Below the pieces are notes generated by a model. It was not told the DNA's origin. It did not search any database and saw nothing but the letters and a program-made list of their open reading frames with translations. From Lepisosteus oculatus (taxonomy: Eukaryota > Chordata > Actinopteri > Semionotiformes > Lepisosteidae), in assembly GCF_040954835.1 (NCBI RefSeq), contig NC_090697.1, positions 17,786,001 through 17,850,000 on the forward strand: a DNA stretch of 64,000 bases. The letters are read 5' to 3'. Made by a program: the position numbers and the translations under genes. Positions 24,301 through 34,830 of this stretch are shown here, one piece after another; position 1 is the first letter of the stretch, and every line of letters begins with the position of its first letter.

Positions 24301-25918
24301 AAAAAGGAGAAAATGGCAAAAGCTTCAGCAACAGCTAAAATAATATTAGTTCCAATCGAATTTGTCCCTGAATCCTTTGTACTGTAGGTTCCCAATGGGC
24401 CAAGATGAAAGACCGTGCTACGTTGTGTATTACTGTACAACGGGCCTGTTTTTTTTTTTTAAATGACGGTTGACTTCAACAAGACGGAAACATTTAACAG
24501 GTGGAATCCCAGATGCTGACTGCTGTCTTTCAGCACAAAGGGGGAATGATAGTTTGAATTATGTGAGGAATCCGAAGTAACGGATCTGTTAACTGTCGTT
24601 TTTTTTTTCAATCTTTATTCTTCCTTAAATTAAAAGAAAAATAGCTTCTGGACTCTACAGTAATTCATCTTTTGTAACAGGATGTGCAATGCAACAGTAA
24701 ATGGTCTTTTATAGCTCATGTCATGTCAAGACATTACAAAGTTTTCATCAAGACAGGATTTACTAAACATTAATAATATAGCCCACAGAGCCTAATTAAT
24801 GCAGGAGAGAACATGTATGCTTCTGTTTTACCTTTGGGAAAAGAGTGGGGGCATCCTCCACAAAACTTGCAAGTAGTTTCAGAGAGAGAGTTTGTAATAG
24901 CTCAAGTTGTCAGTTATGCAGGTTTAGAACAAGCGTTTCTCTGTGTAACGGGCTACAGGGAGTTTTTCTGTCAAAGACACCATATTTTTGATTGAAAAAT
25001 TGTTTTCACATAATTCTGAAGTTTTAAAACATAAAAAATACAGTTAAAATATATCGTTAAGAAACACACACACTTTTTAGCAGTACAACAAAATAACAGA
25101 AATGTTACCAACTCCAAATTGTTTGGCCAGAACACAATCCTGAAGTTGCTACTTCGACATGAATTTCACACTCTCTCTGAAATTGCACGCATCTAGTGTC
25201 CCAGAGATGACACTTCGTGATATAACATAATTTTCTGAAAAACACCACAGAAAAAAAAAACTTTAATCAGTTTTCAGAACTGGACTTCAGCTTTAACACT
25301 TATCCGCCACTTCCACTTATAAAGTTACTGTGGAACCTAACATACAATGTTAGCATCAAAAAGAGGGAAAAGGGGTAAGGAGCTTAAGTCTAGGATACCA
25401 AGGGGTCTAAAATCTTATGAAAATTGCAGGTTCAACACCAGGCTGTGCCCTGCAGCCCTGTGTTACTAGGAGTCCCTCAGTTTGGGGGGTTAGAGTTTGC
25501 TGGGGAATGCTTGACACTCATCCCATCTGTCACCTGCCAGAACCCTGCAAGAACACTAGTTTCCTGTAGCCACAGACTGCAGCGAACAATTTTTCGAATC
25601 TGGATTGTTCCTGTACCTGGATGGGGAGAATGAGACTGCAGACAGGTCTTCTGTCCTGCTCCCCCCACACACCTGCCTATCAGAGCCATTCATCTTCAGA
25701 CATGCTGAGAGCTGCGCGGTGCCTGACAATCAGTGCCATGTGGAGGAGTGTCACATCACTCCCTGACATCACTGCAAGACTGCTATATCACCTGGCACAT
25801 ACCAGGTATCGCTGCTGTGCGGATCCTGGCCTTCTTTGCCAATTACATGTGACGAGTACAGCTTTCCCTGCTCCTGCTGCGATTTGATGCTGGTTACTTT
25901 TGGGATCTGAGCACTCAC
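24301..25918. other. Intergenic; no gene recognised
   Basis: AT-rich to about 25400. From 25420 to 26300 GC content and apparent complexity rise, with short open frames on both strands and the candidate exon at 25919-26103. The 25420-25900 part has no family I recognise. Confidence 0.4.
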
Positions 25919-26103
25919 AGTGCAGCTGCCCAGACAGTGGACAATTTCGTTTCGGCAAAAGTCTTGGTTTTCCACCGTTCTACACCGTCTAGACTTCAGA
26001 GAGGGGTGACGTCCTTTCCGGGACTTCACTTGGTGCGCTGAGCACTCTTTACACTCTTCACAGCTCTCCTCTGCAGCAAAGTCGGCAACCAGAAGAACTC
26101 CAC
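25919..26103 (-). CDS. Candidate exon with cystine-knot-like cysteine pattern (possible relic)
   Basis: A 185-bp stretch on - is flanked by an acceptor (CTCTTTCTCAG, ending at 26104) and a perfect donor GTGAGT at 25918-25913. Within one open frame it encodes a Cys-rich, hydrophilic peptide with CEECKEC, then a basic stretch, then CRTVENQDFCRNEI and VHCLGSC. The C-x-G-x-C block preceded by another Cys resembles the start of the C-terminal cystine knot of VWF and gel-forming mucins, although the inter-cysteine spacing is two residues shorter than in those families. No partner exon with the CxCC block was found nearby. It may be an exon of an unrecognised secreted protein, a decayed gene relic or chance. 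No gene is known here in mammals. Confidence 0.3.
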
Positions 26104-27046
26104 CTGAGAAAGAGAGCAGCTCTCCCTGCCCTGCTGGCATTCAATGCCAAGCAGGTGCCACTCCTTAGACAGTGGATTACTCCTCCATGCCAGAAGACTG
26201 CGTCAGAGTTTTACGCTGTTTACGTTTTGGAGGAGGGTCACGTCACTTCTGTAACTCACTGAGTCCTGTTACACTGAGTCCTGTGCACCACAGCTTAAGC
26301 AATCTCAGGCTGGCAATGTCTGGAATGAATGTCTTTCTTTCCTGATTGAAATGCTCAGCAGTTCAAATTTGTAGGATACTCTCAAGCAACCCCATCTGTG
26401 ATGCCATAGTGCTGTTTAAGCACTGGAATTCACACAGTGAGGAAACACTGATAATTACATTGATGTTAATAACATCTGCACCCAATTTTTTTTTAATATT
26501 CCCATTTAATACTGAAGGGAACAACTCCACAGGTTGTTCTTGACTGCAAAATTGATGAAATTGTTATCTTAACTAGGCCAGTTTAATATCTTTCACCGTT
26601 TTTTCAGGTCCTTAGATGTAGCAGGAGATGTATTAGCTGGATTGTGGAGCTCCAGGAGCTGAGCACACTTGTATCACAATCACGTTTTTATTTCTTTGCT
26701 TATTTGCATGATTGCTATTTGATGTAAAAAGCTAACTGCAAGGTCAGATGAACTCATAGCCAAACTAAACATGTCCCAAAGGACCATTTTCTAGGAGCAG
26801 TCCTCAGTTTATTTTGCCTGTCTTTTTAAAGTTATGATTTGTGTCTTGACTGAAAAACGTACACTCACAGGCATTTGAGCCACAAACGGCATTATAGTAT
26901 TAACTTCAGAGGTTATTTGTCACAGCTGGCATTAGTCCAAAAGATCTAAAAACTCTCCATTGCATTTTGAGTTTCTTTTTCTTCATTTAAACTGAATAAT
27001 ATTTTTCAGTTCAGCTTTAATTTACACTTTATATTGTACCACATGT
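26104..27046. other. Intergenic; minor tandem repeat only
   Basis: No exon recognised. A short tandem repeat of 15 bp (CACTGAGTCCTGTTA, about two copies) spans 26257-26285. The rest is AT-rich. Confidence 0.45.
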
Positions 27047-27048
27047 TC

Positions 27049-27365
27049 TGGCGCAGTGGTTATCCTCAGTGCCTTGCAGTGGTAGGGCCCTAGGTTCAAT
27101 TCCTGCTCTGCTACTTGTGTAGATTTTCTACATTCTCTCACTATTTGTGTGGATTTCCTCCCACAATCCAAAGTCATACTGGTAGGTTAATTGGCTAATG
27201 GGACAATTGGCCCTGGTGTGAGTGTGCGTTTGTGCCTGTCCTCCCTGCAATGGACTGGCATCCCAGCCAGTGTACCCCACTTTGCTCCCTTTGCTTCCAG
27301 GAATAGGCTCTGGCTCTCCTGTGACCCTGTACTAGATAAAGTGCTTTAGGAGACGGATGGATATT
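27049..27365 (+). repeat. Near full-length tRNA-derived SINE
   Basis: The head carries an A-box-like TGGCGCAGTGGTTATCC (27049-27065) and a B-box GGTTCAATTCC (27093-27103), the internal RNA polymerase III promoter of tRNA-derived SINEs. The body has TTTCCTCCCACAATCCAAAG, GGTAGGTTAATTGGC, CCCTGGTGTGAGTGTG and GGACTGGCATCCCAGCC, ending in AGATAAAGTGC..GACGGATGGATA. These are the standard blocks of a widespread fish SINE. Related copies in this window are at 24094-24300, 30198-30500, 33655-33775 and 47563-47706. It looks ancient, with many substitutions from the usual form. Confidence 0.85.
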
Positions 27366-30197
27366 CTGTCTTAACTGTTCAGATTGTTTTAAATCACCCT
27401 TAGACCTTCACTTTGTTATTATTTGTATGAATGTAAGCTACTATCGAGCCTATGTTTGTTAAAGTCTGTATGTCAGGCTGTATATTATTAATATAGAAAT
27501 CAGTGGAGGCCACAGCAGCATATGTGCTTAATGCCAACTGATGTTGTAATCTGGCTATATGACGTGCAAAAATCAAAAGAATGCAATTCAACATGTAGGG
27601 CAATGGAAAACCAGTATTACTCAAGGCACTAAACAGGACTCCTTCCTCTGATGAGTGTTCCTGTTGACAGTATTTTCCAGAGACGTCCACTACTTGTTTG
27701 CCTTCTATTTCAGGAAGACCTTCTAAGAACTCCACAACAACAGAAGACAAACTCAGCGTGTCCCTTTCCTGTCTTCTCTTTTATTTAAGAGATGTGTCAG
27801 CCATTACTTTATGATTTACATCTTAGAAACAGGAAACAGCACCTGAATCCCCAGACTGAGGCAGAGGGGACTTGAGAAAAATAGCCTTTTACTTCCTGGA
27901 CACATTCAATTGCCATTACATTTTTTTTCTGATCTGTTTATGTGGAAAGTAGTACATGTCCTAAGGAATTTGAGGTCAGTGGATCGAGTGTGTGTATAAA
28001 CAGGACTCAGTGGCACTGAGCATGGGTGTGTGTACTCGAGATTCTCTCACACACGCTTCATTGTTTATCAAAGGGTAGACAACACACTTCTCATGGGTTT
28101 AAATTTATATTAGTCGAATACAATTCAAGTGGCTTGTGGACTGACTGCAGAGAAACAGAACGGACAGTTTTCACTCTAGAAACTTGGCTTTCTCTTGGAG
28201 CTCCAGCTTTAGAGCAAAGGGGGCTCTTCAGGGTTCCCTACAATTTAATGGTATGCAAACCCTCTCTTCAAGTCATGAAGTCAACATTTTCATTAAAGGG
28301 GTGCCTTTGACTTTGGGATGTACTGAGGGTCAGTTTGACTGGATTCGGTTCCAAGACCTTCATCCTGTCAGTTCCCTTTGGCCACATCATGGTTTAAAAG
28401 GTATTCCATGTGGATTTTCTTTACAAATATTATACATCAAGACAGAGGATTGTTCGGAATCGGCTTCCACAACAATTGCCGGCAATTTTGCTCCAAAACA
28501 TTCGATGTAACAATCAGGGCGCCTTACAGGCCCTGTTTTACATCGGCTTCTACATAATTTCCATTCTTGAACTCTGTTTTTCCCTCAGCTGAACCTAATA
28601 AATGAAGCAAGAATTGCCCTTGGAAACCAGCTTTGGAATGTTCATTATCTCGGTTACATCTTTATCATTCCAATATATAAAATAACAAAAGCTGATATCA
28701 CACGCAGACTAAAGTGTTTACACATTAAATGGAAGAGTAAAAATTAAGTGGATTACCACTACACAGATGAGTAGATAATCACTGACACAAACCACAGAAG
28801 AGTTTGAATGATAGACTAATTACAATACTTTAAGTACAATTAACACCGCACATACAGCATACAAAGTTCAAAACTGAAATTACCTTACAAAACGTGGGTG
28901 AAAGTTAATTAAAAGTGACAGAGGAACCTGTTTTTCTTAGAAATACTGCAACATCAAGTACTGTCAAGTGTAAGTCCTAAGGTACAGATAGAACACTGCC
29001 AAGTTTGAGAAGACAGAAAAATACTGCATTTGTACAAGTAAACAGACAAAAATCTTTAGAATTATAAAACTTTAGACTGATGGTTAAAAAACACAAAATG
29101 TTATAGAAAAATCCAGAACATCTGTTCTTAAGGCAGCAGTAGGATGTCTGCAAATGCAAGGTATTTGCAAATGAAATAAAGAATAAACATAAACTTTAGA
29201 GAGTGCATAGTGTGTGGCGATATACAGTATGCAAAGACAAGTTTGTTAAGTTCTCTGGTAACATCTTATAGTCTGATGAGGCCAGACCTGAAATGATGCT
29301 AAAGAATAGAGTAAATTTCTTTAGAGGAGGCAAGAAATAACATTGCGGTTTTCTTGTGAATGGAGACACAGGTAGTTGATTTGTAATGCTGTAGAGCTTC
29401 ACTGGCATTGTAATCATTCCATCGTGCCAGGTGTTCAATACACCAAGCTTTCTCTAAGGTTCTGTGGCAATGTGATCAGACTTGGAGGTCACTACAGGGA
29501 GAAAGTGATTTTTTAGATTTTGGTCTATGCATCGTTTAACCCTGGTAAAGAAGAAGCAGCTTCACCTTCAGAGGACCTGCCTGACTGGTGATGGTGCTGC
29601 CCAATCGCCACAGCACCTACCTGGCTATCGTCAACAGTAACAGATTCAGAGGCAGTAAGGAATTCACTGTGCCTCGGAATCTTGCGTTTTTAGCACACTG
29701 ATCATCACTCCAAACTGATTGGTTTATTCTTTCATGATGTTAAATTAACAGCTAGTTAAATGACTTCAATCATCTCTGTATGGGAGACCACATTCTCAAC
29801 ATAATCCATCTTGCTGATTTTACATGGCTTTATTTTCTTCGACTTTTCTTCAGCCTAGACTCTGGTTTCTACCTGTCATGTGGGCTATGACTAGGGACTG
29901 GGATACAGCAGGTGAATATAAAGTTACATAAAGGACTACACAGTAACTATTCAGAAGCTGGAAAACCTTGCCTAAATGAAGGAGACTCATTTATACTATA
30001 CTTCAAAAGTGCAGATAATCTGGTGTCTAAAATAGTACCCAGCAGTTGTGGAACATGGCTAATAACAAAACAGTCAAACCACCAATAACCAATTTCAAAA
30101 GAGATAAAGAACAAGGATATGAACTGCTGAATGGCCATTGGAATCACCTGATTTGGATCCTGTTCAATGTTATAACTACATTTTTTTATATTATAAA
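27366..30197. other. Intergenic; no gene recognised
   Basis: About 2.8 kb without a recognised exon. Short frames on both strands (for example 27400-27750 on -, and 28026-28510 on +) have no family resemblance and no splice framework. 28140-28600 is of more even composition and could include conserved non-coding DNA, but a single sequence cannot show this. Confidence 0.4.
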
Positions 30198-30500
30198 TAT
30201 TCATCCACTTTCCAACCTTCATCTTCCGATTCCGGGTCACTTGGGAGCCAGATCCTATCCTGTCGCTGGATCCCCTCTCACTGTCGAGGGCGAACAGTGA
30301 GAGGGGATCCAGCTCACTGGGGATACAAGTGCTCTGACTCAGGGGGCACAGGGCAGGATATACCCTGGATGGGATACCAGTTGATTGCACAGCAGACACA
30401 CAGCCTCAAACACACACTCACACCAGGGTCAATTGTCCCAGGAGCCGATTAACCTACCAATACATTGTTGGACTGTGGGAGGAAACCCACACAAACAGGG
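30198..30500 (-). repeat. SINE copy (minus strand) interrupted by a perfect hairpin
   Basis: On + the element reads backwards: TTCATCCACTTTCCAACC at the tail, AGGATATACCCTGGATGGG and CACACCAGGGTCAATTGTCC in the body, and GGACTGTGGGAGGAAACCC toward the head. The tRNA-like head is missing. Between the tail-side block and the body sits a hairpin at 30265-30313 that other copies of the SINE do not have. Confidence 0.8.
30265..30313. repeat. Perfect 20-bp inverted repeat with 9-bp loop
   Basis: Left arm 30265-30284 reads GCTGGATCCCCTCTCACTGT; right arm 30294-30313 is its exact reverse complement, with loop CGAGGGCGA. All 20 pairs match with no bulge, and each arm contains a GGATCC. Spontaneous formation inside an otherwise diverged SINE is unlikely to be chance; a template-switch or fold-back event is the simplest explanation. 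Confidence 0.95.
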
Positions 30501-31545
30501 GGGATTACAATATTAAAATGTTAAATATTATTTATTTGAAAGAATGTTTATACATCTTTTAGATTATATTATATTTGAATTCTATGCTGCAGCATTTTAT
30601 TGTTAAATTAAAAAGATAAATTAGTTTTTAATCCATTTTTGGATGCTTTATGGTGGAGGTGAAATACAATACATGTGTCTATAGCTGCGCCATACAGTTC
30701 CCTTCACTGATTCTTTGCGTACTGTAAGTTACATAATGCAATTGTCTATTAATCAGCTTCTTAACTAGTTGTGCCATCTTTAGTGTGACTACCTAAACAT
30801 GGGTCTTATAGAGATTTTTATATATAGTACAGAATATTTTCTTCTGCATTCAAAACTTGCTTGTCTTTTAAAGAGACATACCAGTAATTCCTGTTTGATT
30901 TTTATCTTCCACCTTTTTACACCCACATGAACACGAAACAAGATAATCTCGTCTAGAGAACTTGTATCACTTTCCAAATAGTAAAAATGAAGTCCTGAGA
31001 GATAAGTTACAAACCTGCAGTTCAAACAGCTCACTCCAGGCTTTGGCAGAAGTGAGACCTGCGCTGTAATATACATTTCTACCCATCATAGATTCGGTTT
31101 GTTAAAAACGTCTCAACATGTTTATTTCAGTATCTATGCAGAATTAAGATTTTCTGGGGAGGATGAAGTTGTTAAAAGTGGCCATTCTTTGACAAAGTTT
31201 GAGTGAGTTTATGAATGAAATATTTACATTTCCTCTTCTAACACTTACAGTATGAGTGACATGAAGTGTGTATGCAAGAGTTAAGTTCATACTGACACAA
31301 ATATATGTGTTTCAGTAACATACTGTAACTGATTCAAAATATCCTTATAGAACAGAGCAGGTGATGACATTTGTAACTATCAAGTTTGACTGTAGGGCTC
31401 GCGAGTGGCACAGTGACCAGTAAAGAGGGTGGGCCAGAGAGTAAACTCAGCCCTATAGTCCAGAGTATATGTGCTATGAATTGACTGAATATGAGATTCC
31501 CAAAACATGATGCATATTTGTGTAACAGGGCGTATTCTAAAATGT
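30501..31545. other. Intergenic; no gene recognised
   Basis: AT-rich sequence. A 95-codon - frame at 30789-31076 has no family resemblance. Confidence 0.45.
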
Positions 31546-32020
31546 TTACTTTCTCTTAGAAAGCTGGAGTCGGAGCCAAATTCTTCTGCTCCAGGACTCT
31601 AGAACTCTCGTCAGCTTCACCACCCAGGCACAGGACTGGCGGGTACCTGAAGAGCAGGATCTCTGCAGAGGATGGGCCGCACTCGCCACAGGGGTGGTGA
31701 CGCTACAAGGCTGGGTCCTCTTGTGTCGGCCCGGGCACCTGTGAGCTTGCAACACTGAAAGCAGCCTCACGTCTCCAACTGATGCCATCTCTTTAAAAGC
31801 GCAACCTGAAGAAAAAGTACAGCGTGAAACATTGGCAGACAGATGATTCCTTGGTGCGTATTTTGGAGAAAAGAAGGCACGGTCTAACTCCTTCTGAATC
31901 TGAAGCAAACTGAGGGGATGAGCAATTGGTGTGTTAAACAATTTTACTGCAAGAATGGTTCTAAACTCGTGCAAAACTTGTTTTATTACTTCATTATTCA
32001 TGTACACTTCATAAATACAC
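31546..32020 (+). mobile_element. Possible second Penelope-like remnant (diverged)
   Basis: At 31805-31837 the + strand reads AACCTGAAGAAAAAGTACAG then CGTGAAACATTGG. It keeps the CTGAAGA box (31808-31814) and the GAAAC box (31828-31832) at exactly the 20-base spacing of the copy at 475-499, and the flanking AACCTGAAGAA and GAAAC-TTG text also agrees. The GC helix between the boxes is lost. Flanking GC-rich text at 31560-31770 may belong to the same insertion. The 158-codon open frame on - over this stretch is not recognised as a protein and may be incidental. Confidence 0.4.
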
Positions 32021-32254
32021 AATATACTGACAAAGAAACCTACTATCCATTTAAAGATTTAGAAAAATAGTATATATTTCTATATGACAGATTTAGGATT
32101 AATTCATGACCGACCATAATACACCAAGTGACTTTGTTGAATAAGCACTGAATCCTTCCTTAGTAAATCGTTAATAGGGCACAAGGGAAAAGGTGATTAA
32201 ACCTGTTGATTGTGAAACCTATGTCCTTTGTGCTACCAGTTTGTTGGAGGCTGG

Positions 32255-32475
32255 TCTATGGTGAGACTTAAAAAACATCAACACAAGCTGCATTTTTAAT
32301 GTTGTCAAGAAGACTATTCCAAAGACGCAAGGGGCTGCCACATAAAAACCTGAGTCCCCTAACTAAAATTCTTGGCATGTTAAGGAGCCTAAACCAGTCA
32401 TTTCTTGTAACATTTCTTGCAAGATGAGAATGTGGCAGGTATGTCCTGGATGACCTACACAACAGATTTGAGCCC
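32255..32475 (-). pseudogene. LINE ORF2 C-terminal fragment, minus strand
   Basis: The - strand frame contains RGLRFLCGSPLRLWNSLLDN followed by IKNAACVDVF. This is the conserved end of L2/CR1-like LINE ORF2 proteins (the G-R-AFS..AP.LWNSLP..IR.A.S...F pattern), with Arg/His-rich text before it (YLPHSHLARNVTRNDW) as expected. No RT core was found beside it, so it is a 3'-end fragment as is usual for 5'-truncated LINEs. Orientation is opposite to the cluster at 7083-10345. Confidence 0.62.
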
Positions 32476-33654
32476 AGCTCATACTCTGTGGGATGGGCAA
32501 CTATGATAGGGACATAGTATCCAGGGGAGAGAGACCAGTGAGCAGGTACTTGCTGTTACACGCCAGTCAAAATGAATAGGACAGAGTCCTGCAAGACAGC
32601 AGCTCCAAACTGGTGCATGTATCACAGATGAGATTATATTAGCAGATTATATTTGAAAGTTCCCACCACTTGGACAGTAGACCTCCTGTTGATCAGCCCT
32701 GTTGGTGATAATTGTTAATCAAGCATAACAAGTTTACCTACGCCATGCTTGTTCACTGAAATGTCAGTGCACCTGCAAGAAAAAATCTTATTTTCCTGAT
32801 AGCTTTGTGAATTTGTAGCAGTAATAAGTGATGAATTTCTTTTGATTTGAGTACGTATATATATTTTAAAATGACAGCAATAACTTAACAAGACTGCAGA
32901 GACAAGTTCTTGAACCTCACTTCTTACATTCTTTTGAGGTGTGGTGTTAAATCCAGACATAACACTGCCAATTAACAACAACAAACACGCTCGGCTGTTG
33001 CGTGGTATGGTTCATTAGGGCCAAAGATGTGAAAAGCCTGTGCCAATAAGCCCCAGGTGGAACACCATCCCCTAGGGTGGAGAATGAAAGTCATTTTGAA
33101 CTGGTACGCCACACCATGCAGCATAGCAACAGCCCCTGCGCACAACAGCCTTGTGCCAAGTGGTTCAAACATCCAAGTTTATAAAAATGCAGGGGACGTA
33201 CTGTAGGACAGATTTCACTAGCACAGCATTTGTGGACTGTTACCTTGGCAGGAATAATTCTGGTGGTTGTAATGGCTATTATAGGGGATTCTAAAACATT
33301 GCGCATGCATCACTGATTAAGGGAGTCTTGCCAGGTGATTACAGCGACATTGAATGCAGTACCAGTGAGTGGAGCATTTCACTGCGCCCAGCGAGGGATT
33401 AGTTTTCTCCCTTTCAATTAACAAGGTAAATATCCTGAAAGGGTTTTGCATGCCAAGCAGGTTCCGTGGCAATGCGGGGATCATGATGAATTTGTGATTC
33501 AAAGAATTTAGACCATTTCTGGTGGAAGCCTGCCCTTTTTGAAAGGCATTTTCGGGGGAATAGAATACCTATCACCTACCCATTGGGAAAAAAAAAGGTT
33601 TGACACAAAATATTTGAAAGGCTTTAAAAATCCGCCAGTGAGTATTACTTCATG
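32476..33654. other. Intergenic; no gene recognised
   Basis: No exon or clear repeat recognised. Several short - strand frames overlap at 32972-33502 without family resemblance; the text at 33000-33480 is of even composition and might be an old transposon remnant. Confidence 0.4.
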
Positions 33655-33775
33655 AGGCCCTGTGAGGGACTGGTACAGGATCGAGTTCTGCCTTGTGCCC
33701 TGTATTTCCGGGACAGGCTCTGGCTTGCCCAGCTCCTGTCAGCAAGAGAGCATGTCTCTCACAATGGATGGATGG
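33655..33775 (+). repeat. SINE tail fragment
   Basis: CTGCCTTGTGCCCTGTATTT at about 33690 followed by CCGGGACAGGCTCTGGC (33708-33724), and the end AATGGATGGATGGG (33764-33777), match the 3' third of the SINE at 27049-27365. Head and body are absent. Confidence 0.6.
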
Positions 33776-34419
33776 GTACTGTTTCATTATTAGAAGTGAT
33801 AAGCAACATGTTGGATACAACTTGAAAGCATTTTTTACACCCAGAACAACTTGTTCCTTAATAAGCCAATCTTGCGCTTGCAAGGCCTGTTAAATTCTTT
33901 TTAAATGATGTACTGTGTGAAAAAGACCCACAGTGCACATTAATTTAGTTGCATTCTGGGGTTGACCTAGACCGATATAGCTTTAAAAGAAAGCAAGGAT
34001 TGTGACCAAGACCATGAGGGAACTTATGAACTGCAGGGACTGGTGATTCAATAAATACCTTTTCTGGTACTCCATTAATCACACATGGCAGACTCTGAGA
34101 TGTTTAAAACTAAAGATCGAGTTGTAGATCAAGATATTACTCAGAAAATTAAAAGCATGAAATAAAAACACAAAATAAAAAGGGGGAAGGGGCATTCCGT
34201 TTCCAAAAATAACTATTGTATCCCAGAAGGTGTCACCTCTTAATGTATCCAAGCAAGTTCAGCAGCCATAACGAACGGTTATCTTACACCTGTTACAAAT
34301 GCTGGAAGAGTAATTTGCTTGTAAAATCATATCGCCGGTAAATTGCTTAATACAGGTAGGTTTCATGGGTCAGTTGCACTGAAAGAAATGTGAAAATAAG
34401 CGTTACGGTTAAAGAAACT
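33776..34419. other. Intergenic; no gene recognised
   Basis: AT-rich sequence without exon-like or repeat-like signal that I can name. Confidence 0.4.
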
Positions 34420-34830
34420 TCTTGGGACACTTCGTTGCATCAATAGCTCAAGGGCTCTGTGAGTTTAGAGTCCCAGAGCGGGACGGGTCTCCCGCCGAAC
34501 CCATCGTACCCGCCGCTGCGACAGCGGGAGCGGGTAAAATGTACTTTGCTGCAGGCGGATTGGGTGTGTGTCTGAAATGGGAGGGTGAGCGGGATGAAAA
34601 TATTAAATCTGTCGTCAGTGTAACAAGCGAAGCCTATTTAGAAAAATTGTAAATTATTTTTTTTCCTTTGAGCCTTCCGCCCCCCATGTGTCTCTCTCCC
34701 GAGATCGCCCCCAGCGCGGTGCAGAACACACCTGCGCCCGCCGAGGTTACAAGAACCGAAGCTCGGCTTTTCGTTGTACTGTGACGTCGGACTCACATCG
34801 CCAGCACAGTGACGGCCGCTGTTGAATCAG
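34420..34830. promoter_or_regulatory. CpG-rich patch, possible unannotated promoter
   Basis: CpG dinucleotides are dense at 34478-34545 (GGGACGGGTCTCCCGCCG, GTACCCGCCGCTGCG) and 34700-34820, against AT-rich flanks on both sides. A CRE-like TGACGTCG occurs at 34782-34789. It lies between SOX7 and PINX1 with no known promoter expected. It could be a non-coding RNA promoter, an enhancer or an old CpG-rich repeat. No TATA box or open frame of note. Confidence 0.35.

Noticed and set aside
27049..27120. tRNA gene suggested by A- and B-box-like text
   Set aside because: The boxes belong to a SINE head; no cloverleaf with acceptor stem is present and the SINE body follows directly.
31546..32022. 158-codon - strand frame
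   Set aside because: Lies over a suspected transposon remnant; composition and lack of family match argue against a gene.
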